Below are positions 34,170-47,060 of a stretch of DNA of 64,000 nt, one piece after another. Both the position numbers and the translations under genes were made by a program. The notes under the pieces are model-generated. The model was not told the origin of the DNA and ran no database searches. It saw only the letters and a program-made list of their open reading frames with translations. How positions within the stretch are numbered: position 1 is the first letter of the stretch; each line of letters starts with the position of its first letter. Location of the stretch: contig NC_030381.2 in assembly GCF_001625215.2 (NCBI RefSeq), positions 1,699,131 through 1,763,130 of the forward strand, in the 5' to 3' direction. Source of the stretch: Daucus carota subsp. sativus. Lineage: Eukaryota; Streptophyta; Magnoliopsida; Apiales; Apiaceae.

Positions 34170-35383
34170 TATATAATTTGATATACTTGCTTATTTTTAT
34201 TAAATAATAATATAAGTCATGTTTTTAAATTTTATTTTAAAAGAATACATGAATACATACTTTTTGAATACAAACTATTTTTTGATAAAAATTGTTTTAG
34301 CGAGCAAAGTATTTGATATAGAGAAATTTCATAATTATCTATTCTATCTATATCTCAAATTAACGGTTAGAATGTATCTAAATTTGATGAACATCAATAT
34401 ATTACTAGGTTTAAATATAAATGGCGAAAAGAATCGAGTTCAAAACATTTCATATAGATATGATTGAAAATGTGAATACAAAGCTAAAAATTGAGAAAAA
34501 TGAGAATGTTATTGTTGGTATTACATAAAATGATTAGCTAGCACTTCCCACCTACCCAAGAAACCTCACCCTCTGCCCCTCTTTATCATAGTTTGACATG
34601 TCGTTTGTATAGTGTTGATGAACCATGAAATATTGCAATAGTTAGACATTCCGTATAAATTCGTATATGGTATGATATGTTTAATTGAATTTTTATTATC
34701 ATGCAAATTTTTTTTGTCAAGAAAATATATGAGTTATTATTCAAATTTCTCGAATATAATTAGAAGCTAGCTAGCTGTATATAGTGATCCTAACGTGTGA
34801 AACTTCTTCATTTTCACCTTCGCATCTTTTTTACAACAAACGTGCTAAAATTCTTTGTATTTGACGTGTAAATATAATACTGTGCTCGATATCATGCTAC
34901 CTGTCCTGTTTATTTTACTCAGAATCTTTAAATTTTTTTATGTATCAAAATTATCGTCTAAGGATAAATTAAGTATTAACTATATTAATTTACATTAAAA
35001 ATAATATATATTTTTAATAATTATTAATCTATCTTCTCATTCAATTGTGTACATTACTTTTTGACATAATATTTTTAAAATATAATTGCATAATATTCAA
35101 AAAAATATTATATCAGGACTTTTAAAAATATAGTTGCATAATATTTTTTAAAATTTTTCTTTTTTTAATAAAAATTTGATGTTTAAGTTTTTATTTTAAA
35201 AAAATTTATCGTGATAATAATTTTAAATAATAATTTTAGCAATCTTTTATACGATATAGCGAGATTTCATGAATATGGCAATGATTTAGGCATTTAGCTA
35301 CCTTATTGGAAGCAAATAATTACTTAAAAAAGCCAGCCTTCTCTTTAAAGAGAAGACTGTTAGTGTAATATACTGTAGTATTT
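34170..35383. other. AT-rich spacer
   Basis: Very AT-rich, no recognisable gene. The words ATATTTTTAAAATATAATTG and TATAGTTGCATAATATTTTT near 35068-35145 are loosely repeated. Confidence 0.35.
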
Positions 35384-35771
35384 GTATATAATAATAACAC
35401 ACATACAGGAACACAGAGACAGAGTCACTGAGATTTAACCACCCTCTTGAGATCCGCTCCTACTCTTCTACTGTCTGCTTCTTCCTTTATTTTATTCACA
35501 GACTTGTAATAATCTTAACTCAACTCCCACCTCATTTATTTTCATTTTTATTACATTGTGTGTTAACTGTGAACTCATCACTGTCAAGCTCTACTACATT
35601 GTTTGAATTTTGTTGTTTTTTGGATTTAAGTTTTGAATTTATTGTTGGGTTTTGGTGATTTTTGAGTTTTTGTGATCATGAGGTGGGATTGTGAGTTTCC
35701 GGCGGGGTGGCCGGAGCTCCGGTGAGTAAATGGTGTGTGGAAGTGAAGTTCGTTGATGGTTGGAGAGAAAG
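35384..35771 (+). promoter_or_regulatory. TATA box and 5' leader of the NT-C2/coiled-coil gene
   Basis: TGTATATAATAA at about 35383 fits a TATA box. The following 380 bp up to the ATG at 35772 are less AT-rich than the spacer and would be a long leader. Confidence 0.45.
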
Positions 35772-38700
35772 ATGTTTAAGTCGGCGAAATGGAGGAGTGA
35801 CAAGAGCAAGATCAAAGGTGTTTTCAAGTTACAGTTTCATGCAACTCAGGTGAATTTTATTCGACTTCTTGATTTATTTGTACATTTTATTGAGATCACT
35901 TGTAATTTAATTTTAGAGTGTCTATATTTGGATATTAGATATTCGGTTTAGTAAGGTGATATCATTTTACACGACCCGAAACCTGACTCGATCATCGAGA
36001 CGATTTAGAGACATAAAACCCGAATATGGCACGAACACGAAATTTGAGAATTTATTTTCCTAATGTCGAAAAATCTGTGTACAATTGTTGAAATGTTTTT
36101 TTCGTTTTTTTTTAGATTTTTGGATTTTTATTAGCAATGAAGGTGTTAAGGATGTGGTTTTTCAGGTATCATGGTCAGGAGGGGATACATTGATGATATC
36201 ATTGGTTCCTGCGGATGGTGGAAAGCCAACTTCAGTACTCGAAAAAGCGAAAATTCGAGATGGAAGCTGTTACTGGGAGAAACCAGTGTACGAAACAATG
36301 AAGTTCACTCAGGATCTGAAGACGGGGAAGATTAATGAGAGATCATATCATGTTATCTTCTCAACTGTATGTTGTGTTTTGAAATTTTGAGGTTTTTGAT
36401 ATCGACTTGTTTTGATTTAGCCCGCAGTGTGAAAGGTTGTAACTGATTGGAATGTACTTGAAACCTTGCAGGGATTGTCAAAATTTGGTCTTCTTGGTGA
36501 GGTTTCCATTGATTTTGCAGATTATGCTCTGGCCACAAAGATTTGCAAGCTGTCTCTTCCGCTCAAGAACACGAAATTTGAGGCTGTACTGAATGTTAGT
36601 TCTTACTGCTCTGTATCTGCAATGTAGTGAGGCAATGATACATTAGTACATTACTTGTTTTATTGTGGACAATGAGCAGGACTCATATTTCCGCGAATTT
36701 TTGTTCTGAAACAGGTTATGATCGAAAGGATCCAGGATCAGAGGTAAGAAATATATTTTTTTGAAGAGATTAATTTTGGTTTATTTGTCAAAAAGGGAAT
36801 TTGCTTTGTTGTGATTCGTAACAGTCACGTTTTCTGAGTTGCAGAGAATTTGAAGAAGGTGAAACCTTGAAAGATAACCCCAAGGATCTAAGCTTGAGGG
36901 CACATCTAAGCAATAGCGATACAGATGGAGATATTAATACCACAATTTCTGAAGTAAGAATTTGCCAGATGTAATGTGTTGTTTTAACTTTGATCTTAGT
37001 GTTCCCCTTGCTGGATTAGGAATGTCGTGTTGCATACTTGTAGAGAAGCTGTCAGATTTCATAACGTAATTGTATCTTACTGCATTCCAGGAAGAACGTC
37101 TCAGTGGATCTGAAGTTACTATGTCAAGTTCAGAGACGAGCTCTGAACATAATACAACTCGAGTGCTTGGCATGACAAATGTTAATACCACCAAAGATGG
37201 TAAAAGCTTCCTATCTTCTCTAGCTCAGTCCCCACTGGCTTGGAGGTCAAAACCTGATGCTTCTGCAGAAGTCTATGACGAAAGGCTGGGATCACAATCT
37301 GAATGGTCAGGAGGTTCTCTTCCGGATGCAAGTACAGATGATTCGCTAAACAGCCCACGTGAGGCTCTTCTAGGTGAGAGGCCTCAGGACACTTCAGAGA
37401 TTTTGATTGAGAAACTTAAAGCTGAGCTTGCTGTTTCAGCGAGGCAGGCAGAACTTTCAGAGTTAGAATTACAGACCTTGCGTAAGAGTATTGTGAAGGA
37501 GAGCAAAAGGGCACAGGATCTTTCAAGAGAAGTTTCTAGCCTGAAGGAGGAGCGAGATTCATTCAAAGAAGAGTGTGAAAAAGCTAAACTGCGAAACAAA
37601 TTGGAATATAAAGGAGGTGACCCTCGGGCTCTTCTTGAAGAACTGAGGCAAGAACTGATCCATGAGAAGGATCTCAATGCAAATCTTCGTATACAACTTC
37701 ATAAGACACAAGAATCAAACAGTGAGTTGATTCTTGCTGTGCAAGACCTCGATGAAATGTTGGAAGAGAAGAACAAGGAGATACTGGGCCTTTCAAACAG
37801 ATCAGCAACAACTGAAAATGCACAAAGCATTTGGGAAACAAACTCCAGATCCAGTGTTGATCTTGATGAAGAAAAAAATTCTCTGAAAAAGCTTGTCATG
37901 GAGCACACTGATGCTAGGGACGCGTACATGCAGGAGAAAAAGATCATAGACCTCTGTGGTGAAGTAGAGATCTTCAAGAGAGAAAGAGATGATCTAGAGA
38001 TGCAAATGGAGCAGCTTGCCCTAGATTACGAGATCTTGAAGCAAGAAAATCATAACATCTCGAGTCAATTAAAACAAAGTCAGTTGCAAGATCAACTAAA
38101 GATGCAGGATGAATGTTCTGAGTGTGCAACTTCTTATTCTGCTCTAACTGGCTATAAAACTATGATTGAGAGCTTGGAAATTGAGTTGAAGAAACAATCA
38201 GAAGCATTTTCTGACTCTTTGCTCACCGCAAGTAATCTTGAAAATCATGTTAGAAGCCTAGAGGAAGAGCTAGAGAAGCAGGCACGAGGCTTTGAAGCTG
38301 ATCTAGAAAACCTCACTCGGTCCAGAGTTGAGCAGGAGCAGAGAGCCATACGAGCAGAGGAGAATCTAAGAAAGACACGGTGGCAAAATGCTAAAACAGC
38401 AGTTAGGCTTCAGGAAGAATTTAAAAGGCTCTCTGAGCAGATGGATTCCACATTTTTAGCAAATGAAAAACTAGCTACAAAAGCATTTACTGAAGCTGAA
38501 AAACTGCGTCTAGAGAAAAACTGTCTAGAAGAAAAGCTACGCCAAGCTAAGGAAGAGGCCAAATCAGTTACGGAGCATCATGAAGCAAAGCTGCTTGAAA
38601 TTTCTATGCAGCTAGAATCAAAATTAAATCAAATAGAAAAGATGCAGGCAGAAGTTGAATATAAGTCTGTTGAGTTCAAAAATCAAAGAAAGCATGCAGA

Positions 38701-40274
38701 AGAAACACAGAGAACTCTCTCTCAGGAGATCCAATCTCTTCAATCGGAGATCATAAGGCTGGAAAGAGTGGATGATGTCTCTTCCAAGCAAACAGAGGAA
38801 AATGAAACTTTGAGAGCTGAGCTAGAACAAATGAAGGCAGCAGTAAAGGATACTGAATTGCTATTGGAAAAAGAGGCCACTGAAAGAAAAGACTTAGAAA
38901 GCATGGCAGCATTGCTGAAGATGGAAGCTCAGAGTTTACTTAAAGATCTGAACATAATGAGAAGCGTTAAGGATGAAGCAAAGTCAATGAGTGAAAATCT
39001 GCAGTCAGAGTTGGAAGCCCTTAAAACTCAATATAATGAGTTGAAACACTCTACAGCAGCAGAAGAGTCACAGAAAGAAAAACTTCAGAAGCAGGTTATT
39101 CAGCTGAAAGGTGAGCTGAAAAAGAAGGAAGATGCATTAAGCTTTGTGGAGAAAAAAATTAAAGATGGCAATGGACGAACACCAGTTTCTGAGATGGCTA
39201 AAACAAGAAATAATAAGTCTGTCCCGATTCCTCGTGGCTCTAAAGAGACTGTGAATCTGAAGGAAAAAATAAGATTACTCGAGGTAAAATTTTTAGTGAT
39301 AATTACATTACCACCAGTTATTAGTCATTGCTAAAAAAAAAAAATATGGTCACCTTAGATAACCTTTTCATAATCACTTCAATTCCATGATCTGCAGGGT
39401 CAAATAAAGCTGAAAGAAGCTGCTCTGGAGATGTCATCGAAAACATTTCTTGAGAAGGAACAAGATCTGCAAAGGAAGATCGAAGATCTAGAGAAAAGTT
39501 TGGAAATTCTCAACCAAAAATCTGCAAGTTCCTGCTACTATGTATGCCAAAAGGTAGAAATTTCTGACTCACAGCGTGCTTCAAAATAGGGCATTATAAT
39601 TAATAAAAATAGTAACTTGGATTTTGTTCCAAGGGTGGATTCTAATCAGATATTTAATTTGAGATATCTAATTCACATTTGTGTTAAAACAGTCGATGGA
39701 AAATATTGGGAACCTCAATTCTGCAGCAAGCGAAGAAGCAAAAACTGTTGCAGCTGTTGCTCAAGATTTGAACACCACGAAATGCACAAGTGAGGAAACA
39801 GGATTTTCACCAGGATTGGCTGAAAGGTATGTTTATCAAATTTGCATAATGAGTCCGTACAATTCTATCCAATCTGACACTTGTATTCTTTATAAAATCA
39901 ATCACTAATCTGATAGTAACCTGATTCAAGATAAACACAAAATACTGTTCTTCTGGAAAGCCTTTGCTACACATATTGAGTTTCCTAATTTCCCTCATGT
40001 TTATCTATGCAGAAATAACGACATTTCTTCAGATAATGAGCTAAAGGACCCTGGTACGGATTCAAGAGATAATGCAAATCTAGACAAACTATTAAATGAA
40101 ATGGAATTACTGAAAGAGAGAAATCGATCTATGGAATGTGATTTGAGGGATATGCAACAGAGATATTCCGCAATAAGTCTTAAGTTTGCTGAGGTAGAGG
40201 GTGAACGACAACAACTCGTGATGACACTGCGCAACTTCAAGAATCCTAACAAAAGCTGGTCATTGTTCACCTGA
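35772..40274 (+). CDS. NT-C2 (EEIG1/EHBP1-type) coiled-coil protein, myosin-heavy-chain-like
   Basis: Nine exons, 35772-35849, 36166-36366, 36472-36594, 36715-36743, 36845-36953, 37091-39283, 39398-39553, 39693-39826 and 40013-40274, keep frame to 1094 residues. Residues 1 to about 145 form the NT-C2 domain (FKSAKWRSDKSKIKGVFKLQ, WSGGDTLMISLVP, SYHVIFST, LGEVSIDFADY), a C2-like membrane or partner-binding module. After a Ser-rich spacer, from about residue 280 to the end is nearly continuous Glu/Lys/Leu heptad coiled coil, with breaks near the SVPIPRGS stretch. Plant relatives are annotated 'myosin heavy chain-related' without a motor; their role is thought to be in organelle or vesicle tethering. 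The large exon 6 holds two thirds of the protein. There is no transmembrane segment. Confidence 0.88.
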
Positions 40275-40881
40275 AATTACAATCTGAAGAATATAGGTAG
40301 ACGCGGAAGCCACTCTATTTATTGTGCAGACAATGTAGATGTTACATTTCTGTCAGGAGGTAAAATATCTTGTATATTGGTAATATATATGCATTCTTTT
40401 CGATAAACTTTATCTGTTTGAAGATTGAAAATAATACAAAGTTGCAAGAATCACTCCCTCTGTCAAACTATGGAGCCTCTGTCTCTGAGAGTATTGTGAA
40501 AATCATGTCTTTCTTCACCAACAATTCATTTGATTCTCGAATATAAATAAATAAACATCTGGCTCAATATATTCATACCTACCGAATAAAATAAGTCGAA
40601 TAATTTAATGAAAAGTAATGTGTTCTCAGATCTTCCATGAAGGTCTGAAGTGAAGTTTCCAGCTTTCACACAGAAATGTAGTTCATGAATCATGATCACA
40701 ACAAAACTTTTTATTCTAATCTCTACCCTGTTGCCTTCCTCGGTAACAAGAGATTGATGATTCGAGTCTCAACAAGAGTGGGAAATCATCAAAAAAGGAA
40801 AAAATCACGCTGACAGAGTCTAAGCGTCTCAGAAAATATCAAGGAACTTCTAAGTTTCAAAAGAGACTAAGGACTGAGAAT
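40275..40881. other. Convergent 3' sequences
   Basis: The 3' regions of the coiled-coil gene (+) and the LURP-one-related gene (-) meet here. Nothing else is seen. Confidence 0.4.
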
Positions 40882-41773
40882 TTACATTCTATTATTAAGC
40901 AATCCATACACAGCTACAAGAGCCATTATAAACGACTGATCTACACTAGGCTCAACTCTCAAGCTTAATACATCTTGTCCTAACGTAACTCCACACGCTG
41001 ATAGCTTCTGTTTAACCTCTGCAACAATCAATCCTTGCCCGTTTATTATCTTGAATTCGGACTTTTTGTTAGCCACTTCTCCGATCTTGTAGAAGTTTGT
41101 GCTTAAATTTTTATCACTACCAATAGTAACATGATATTCTGAATCTTTCTTCAAGAAGTTGCAGCAGTTGGTAACTTCAAACCATGGCTTCTCATTCTTC
41201 ACTTTCGGGCCACAGCCCTTGTAGCCATCCCAGACACCGAATCTTAGCAATTTCTGCACAATAAACACACAAATATAAGATCTAGCTGTCTGTCAGAACA
41301 GCCATAAGCGGCTTTGCCTGAGGGCCGGCTCTGCTTGTTAACAAAGTAGCATGAACAGGGGCGGATCTAGGATTATTTTCATGCGGGCACCAAGCATATT
41401 TTGGAAAAACACCTGTATATTTTCAAATTTTTTGGAGATACTTCTATAATTTTGTAAAACTTAAAATGATGAAAACATGTCAAAAAAAGGTTTCGGGGAA
41501 CACGTGTACCCGTGCCTGAACATGAACAAGTCCACGTACCTTTCGCGAAATTGTGCACAGAACATTGCCATGAAGATCCATGAGATAAACCTCATTTCTG
41601 CACTTGATATCGTAATTATCTATCCGATAAACGACTTTGCCATTGGAATCATAGACCGTGTAGCCATTTCCATTGACAACAAGAGATTTCATCCAAATTG
41701 TGTACATGTTTGCACTGCTAATGCTTGCAGTGCAAGCAGATGAAGATGGTTTGCAAGGATAGACCTTTCCCAT
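40882..41773 (-). CDS. LURP-one-related (LOR) protein
   Basis: Two exons on the minus strand, 41773-41540 and 41253-40882, give 201 residues, the usual size. LOR/tubby-like features: TIWMKSLVVNGNGYTVYDSN, VVYRIDNYD, EVYLMDLHGNVLCTISRK, then WDGYKG, and a C-terminal helix (QSFIMALVAVYGLL) that fills the barrel. LURP1 relatives take part in defence against oomycetes, and some may bind phospholipids as tubby does; the role of this copy is unknown. The intron contains a hAT-like MITE, and a TATA box lies about 90 bp before the ATG. Confidence 0.9.
41356..41518. mobile_element. Short hAT-like MITE in the LOR intron
   Basis: CAGGGGCGGATCTAGG on the left and ACACGTGTACCCGTGCCTG on the right, with flanks AGCATGAA (41348-41355) and AACATGAA (41519-41526) matching 7 of 8. 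It is 163 bp and from the same family as the MITE in the LIM-gene intron. Confidence 0.75.
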
Positions 41774-41860
41774 TTGTAGCTCTGAAACTAAGTTTTCTCT
41801 GTGAAATTTTTTCTTCAGAGTTTACTGTAAGGTTTGCTAATCATGAACTCAAGAAGGGTA

Positions 41861-41869
41861 TTTATATAT
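41861..41869 (-). promoter_or_regulatory. TATA box of the LOR gene
   Basis: Minus-strand CATATATAAAT lies about 90 bp upstream of the ATG. Confidence 0.55.
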
Positions 41870-43009
41870 GAGAAGACCAATGAGTAAACTTATTGAAATA
41901 TTCTTCATGTTAAGCTGCCATACTTAATCAGTCATGTTGAACGCATGTATTAAATTCTAGTATATTCAACTGGGGTCTACTTACATACGTCTAGACATAC
42001 GTGTGTATATGGCTCTCTCCGAACCCAGGCCTCTGGTATGAGTCCGGCAAGCTTGCGAGCAATTCGAGAATTATTCGAGCTTGAATTCGTTTAAAATTTG
42101 ACCTGACTCGAGTTTATATACGAGTAGAACTCGAACAATATTTCACATTCGTATAATTAAGTGAACCGGCCAGGACTCATAAAATTAAATGAATCGAGTT
42201 CAAATTACTAGTACTTAATTGTCGAGGAGAAATTGATCCAAAAATTTTGATTTGATAAATTAAAAGAGTCGACTAATCTGACTCGATTAACCTTGTCTCG
42301 ATAAATATTGTTTAGTTTCATGATTTTTGATTAGAAACAATTATCTGCACGATAATCATAACGAATACACCTCATTTCAATAAATCAATCAAAATTTCGG
42401 CCTAAATTAATTTAGAGCTCCTCTAGTACATGCATATAGCGCCGCCCTTATCTCGGATGAGTTGACTCCTCAATCTGATGAATTACCAAGATGAGTTTTT
42501 GTCTCTAGTGTAATAAACGACCCATGTGAATATAATTATTGAAATTATTTTAGATTCGGAAAGTAGTTCGAAATCACAATACAAAATGCATCTTAAATAT
42601 CTGCATGTTGCTAAAAGTAAACAAAAAGTGCAAGAGCCAGAATATACGAAAAGAAATGATGGTGGTTGCGAGAAAGATGTAAAATACCGAAAAGTACAAA
42701 AAGAAATATTGAATTTGATCTCTGTCAAAGTGGACAATAAAGTGCAAAGTAGGTTGTTATGTTGGAACTGGAATTATATATTTTTAATATATTTTAGTGC
42801 CGGCTGTTGTATGTGAAAATTTGATATATTTTTCAGTTTTATTTTAAAATATGTAAAATTTTGATTTGCAGGTATAATATATCGTTTGAATTGTAAACAC
42901 ATGTGAAACGACGAATTTACCGTTCCAAATGATTGATAAATTATTTTAAAATATTTGATAATTTAACACTTTTTCAAAAATTTAATTGGTGGAACTGAGG
43001 GTTAAAACT

Positions 43010-43064
43010 AATTGTTTTTTATAATGTTGCTTATCAAAAAAAATAAATTGTTTTTTATAATGTT
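43010..43064 (+). repeat. Tail-only micro-insertion (d) with 19-bp target duplication
   Basis: AATTGTTTTTTATAATGTT occurs at 43010-43028 and 43046-43064. The 17 bp between read GCTTATC, eight A, then TA. Confidence 0.75.
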
Positions 43065-43251
43065 AAAAAGGCGGGCCGGGGGTGTTGTACGATTTGCGAA
43101 TTCAAAGAGATCATGCTAATATGTTCGATACATTTAAAAATTAGACACGTTTCTTGAAATATGATCTTCGTCCATAGAAATTTTTGTGATGCTTCTTCAA
43201 TAATCAATATTATCACAATCTAAAACGTGCTGCGCACAAATAAATTGTATT

Positions 43252-43297
43252 AAGTTTAATGAATAGTGTATTTCAAAAAAAAAAGTTTAATGAATAG
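43252..43297 (+). repeat. Tail-only micro-insertion (e) with 15-bp target duplication
   Basis: AAGTTTAATGAATAG occurs at 43252-43266 and 43283-43297. The 16 bp between read TGTATTTC plus eight A. It is about 190 bp from micro-insertion (d). Confidence 0.75.
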
Positions 43298-44092
43298 CAG
43301 CTGTATAAAGTAAAATAGAATATGGTACTCTAATTTTTTCTTAGAACCAAAATACTAGTATTTAAAATTAAATTATTAGAGTTTTAAATATATTTATGTT
43401 TTAACATACATTAACTTTTGAAAAATTAAAAAAACTTGGTTGCCTATTTGACCGGACTTTCTATGCTTTACTTGCGACACATATTTTTATTTTAAAATTT
43501 TAATTTTACAAAATATTGTTAATCATTTTAAAGGATAATTTATAATATTTTATTATTATATTAGTAATTGTTTATTTTGCTAAGTTGTAAATATCAAAAT
43601 TTTAGCTAAACACATAATTTAAAATTAATTTTCACTTTTCTATAAGAAAATTCCACCACAAATGAATTCTTTTGAAAATAAATTAAAAATGTATATATAT
43701 AATTAAATCGTCGGAAGAAATTAGACCTATATTTATTTTGTATTTTTGTGTTTCGTATATTTGAAATTGAAAGTCATTGACCCGTTTATGTAGCCCGTTT
43801 AAGATTCCCGTAAAATCACAATTTCATATTCGTTTCGAAATATTTCATATACTTCGATCAGTTCGTGTACGTTTAATATAATTATTATAAAAAATTTGAT
43901 TAAAAATATATCTATACCATGTACTTCTGCGTGTGTAATCCAAATTCTAATTTTTTGTCATTTCTATAGCATACTTCGTTATCAAATTTTCAGGTCCATA
44001 GAAATAATCATACACGTGCCACTGTTCATGATAAGGTTCATCTTTATCTGAAATTTTTTTATCCGGTTTTGATCGACATGGTTAAATTATTA

Positions 44093-44342
44093 CTCCCTCT
44101 GTCCCATTTGATTCTATACGTTTCTTTTTAACTGCTCGACACGCATTTCAATGCTCTTATAAAATATAGTTCCGTAACTTATTTTTGAGATTTTTTTTTC
44201 TGTATAAAAATATAACATCCAAACTTTAATTCAGAAAAGAAAAATTTTAAAAATAAATTACACAACTACATTTTGCAGGAGCATTAAAGTCCGTGCCGCG
44301 TCCCCGTCCCCCAATGTATACAACTCAGGGGGACGGAGGGAG
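44093..44342. mobile_element. Stowaway-like MITE, family S, copy 1
   Basis: CTCCCTCTGTCCC at the left and GGGGGACGGAGGGAG at the right, flanked by TA. The interior contains AACTGCTCGACACGCATTTC and GAGCATTAAAGTCCGTGCCG. It is 250 bp; close copies lie at 46527 and 51911. Confidence 0.85.
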
Positions 44343-45796
44343 TAATTATTAAATACTTATAATTCTCCTATCAAGTATCAAGTCATGTAAGCGAGAGAGA
44401 AGACACGTTTATCTCAATCTCCAAGGACAAGTATAAAATTATTCCGTTAAGCACAACGAATTCAATGTCAAATCATCGATTCAGTTGACTTCTCGATGGT
44501 TTAGTAGAGTACTCGTATCACCTAGTTTCTGGACCTGCATGATTTGTACGGAGTAGTAATTAATCATATCATATTAACCTGTTTATATTTTCACATATTT
44601 CTATAAATTTAATCAAATACATAAAAATATGGAATTTAATTTTTTTCATGAAAAAGTATTAGTGTCTTATTTTTATTTACAAAAAGAAATTTAAACAAAT
44701 TATAATTTAAATATATGATCCTAAGCTTATAGAGAGTGATATGAATTTGTAAAATGGAATTTTACTTATAAAAAAGAAGTAATTCATAAGTGGGAAAAAA
44801 CTTAATTTATCTGTTTTACAATTCAAAATTTTTAGAATAAAAATAGGTTGAATATTCCTATTTTAGTAATATCATCTAAATATCAAACCGACTTAATTTG
44901 GGTACAAACTTATCCAAGTACCAAGTCCATCAAATGGTGATGAATGCTTCTATATATTAATATGTTAATTGTTAACTAAAGAACTTAGTTTAACAATATT
45001 AATCATGTTCTTGGGCATGTCATAGTCATAAACCAACTAAATTAGCAGTTAATCATTTAGTGATTCTTTATTGGAGTTCCTTTGCGCATGCACTTTAGCT
45101 CTTTCAAGACACTTGTTTAACAATGATACTTGTTTAACAATTGATAAATATTAGATTTATCACTCACGGCCTAATGCATTCAAATCGTCCTCGTGTACAC
45201 TCTTATCCTTCACTTTGTTGATGACGTTAATAAATAATAATTACTCGAATATGAATCCCTCCCTCGTGTTAGTTGACAAGTTCTTTTTATCAGATTTAAT
45301 CCCTAACAATTATTATTACATAAGTTTGAATTTATTGAAATAAAAGATGTGGGGTAATTTATTGAAATAAAGAAGCATATGAGTATAATTCATAGGGAAA
45401 AGTTACTTTTTAGATTGATATGTTATCATTTATTTTTATTTAATTTAATTTACAAGTTAGAAAATATCCAATTAAGTATGAGGGGTATTTGACTTGATTT
45501 AAAAGTCTAATTTCCGGCTGTTTAGTGATGTATTTTAATCTTTAGTATTTTATTTTATAAAAATATCGAAATATAATTTTAAAAATAATTGATAATACTT
45601 ATCATTATATTAATTATTTTCATATCTCATAAATTATAAATATCAAATATTTAGGCACCACATAAATTGAATAATCATTTATCACTTATAAGAAAAAAAT
45701 ATATTTTTCTTAAATTAGATCAAATGAACATATTTTATATTCGACACGTGTTGAGCACATCAAGTACGATTCAAGTACTATAGTAGGATAATGCAT

Positions 45797-45949
45797 GAGT
45801 GTTACAGAAATTGGGAATCGAATCTAATCGGCTGAGCTACCGATTCAGGGATTAATCGGAAATTGGGGATTAATCGGATTTCAAATATCGAATCGGTTGC
45901 CGATCTTGCAGGGGATTAATCGGTGAAATCGAGGATTTTTAGAACACGG
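45797..45949. mobile_element. Small hAT MITE with perfect 8-bp target duplication
   Basis: GAGTGTTACAGAAATTG and GGATTTTTAGAACACGG are inverted ends. TAATGCAT is repeated exactly at 45789-45796 and 45950-45957. The interior has GGGATTAATCGGA words, so it belongs with the element at 17631. Confidence 0.8.
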
Positions 45950-46181
45950 TAATGCATGGATGAGTGAGAACATGTTGAATAAATGCTAATAATTATAATT
46001 TTTTATAAATTAGATGGCTGCGAAACTTTTTTAACTAAATCTCTGAAAATTTATGGACTACAAATCAGAAAAGACTTCTCTGCAATTTTGATCCTTCCCA
46101 TCTTCTCTATTATATCCTTATTACTTATGGAAAAAATTCTGAAGATCACCGATTTAATCAAGTAATCACCAGTAATGTTCT

Positions 46182-46220
46182 AAAACTCAGTCGATTTAAT
46201 CAAAAAAATAAAAACTTAGT
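46182..46220 (+). repeat. Possible older tail-only micro-insertion (g)
   Basis: AAAACTCAGTCGATTTAAT is followed by CAAAAAAATA and then AAAACTTAGTCGATTAAT. The two copies differ by one substitution and one indel. It fits the pattern of the cleaner cases but could be a chance repeat in AT-rich element DNA. Confidence 0.4.
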
Positions 46221-46526
46221 CGATTAATCGGTAATCGAACAGATCCCCCTATCAGAATCGTGTCAAAAATTAATAACATTAATACTTGATCACTGATTAA
46301 TTGGTTAAAATATAGATTAAAGAGCCAAAAATCGATCTGAATATTAAAAAAATCTAAAAAATTAGAAACAAATGTAAAAAATTATAATTAATTACATACT
46401 GTTAACACTAAAGGTGTTGTGGCAACAACACTGCAACAGAGTGGGCAACAGTAAGCTGAGGTGGCAGCCAAATCTATAGCAGACATACTAGTCAGTTACT
46501 GTTATCATTACTTTCTCTTGTAAATA

Positions 46527-46771
46527 CTCTCTCTGTCCCATTTAATTCTATACGTTTCTTTTTAACTGCTCGACACGCATTTCAATGCTCTTATAAAATA
46601 TAGAACTTCTTTTTGAGATTTTCTTTTTATGTATAAAAATATAACATCCGAACTTTAATACAGAAAAGAAAAATTTTAAAAACAAATTGCCCAACTACAC
46701 TTTGCAGGAGCATTAAAGTCCGTGCCGCGTCCCCGTCCCCCAATGTATACAACTCAGGGGGACGGAGGGAG
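46527..46771. mobile_element. Stowaway-like MITE, family S, copy 2
   Basis: CTCTCTCTGTCCC to GGGGGACGGAGGGAG, flanked by TA; 245 bp and nearly identical inside to the element at 44093. Confidence 0.85.
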
Positions 46772-46786
46772 TACATTTTAGTGCTA

Positions 46787-47060
46787 CTCCCTCTGTCCCA
46801 ATGAATTGTATACAGTTTTCTTTTTGGGACGTCCCACCATTTGTATACATTCCCAAAATAGCAACTTTTTATAATATAAAACATCATTACACCCACTACT
46901 TTCTTCCACTATCTCTATTTTATAATAATATAAACACTATTACACCCACTCCTTCCCTCCACTAACTCAAATCTATTATTAAATATAAACGGGTCCCACC
47001 ATTATACCCACTTTTCATCCAACTTTACTCATATTTTTCTCTCTGTATGAAGCTTTACTG
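46787..47060. mobile_element. Stowaway-like fragment of another subfamily
   Basis: CTCCCTCTGTCCCAATGAAT starts 15 bp after the previous element, with a different interior (GGGACGTCCCACCATTTG, TTACACCCACT repeats). The right terminus is not found, so it is truncated; the end is approximate. Confidence 0.5.

Larger units (their letters stand above)
41990..44092. other. Gene-free spacer with repeat debris
   Basis: 42040-42300 has repeated AATTCGAG, CTCGAATAA-like and GACTCGA words like an old dispersed repeat. The rest is AT-rich. Two micro-insertions (43010 and 43252) are listed separately. No gene is seen. Confidence 0.4.

Noticed and set aside
33593-34467. Three short frames on the plus strand
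   Set aside because: AT-driven frames, one running through the SINE; no family resemblance.
39328-39345. Poly(A) run in an intron of the coiled-coil gene as another micro-insertion
   Set aside because: No flanking direct repeat is present.
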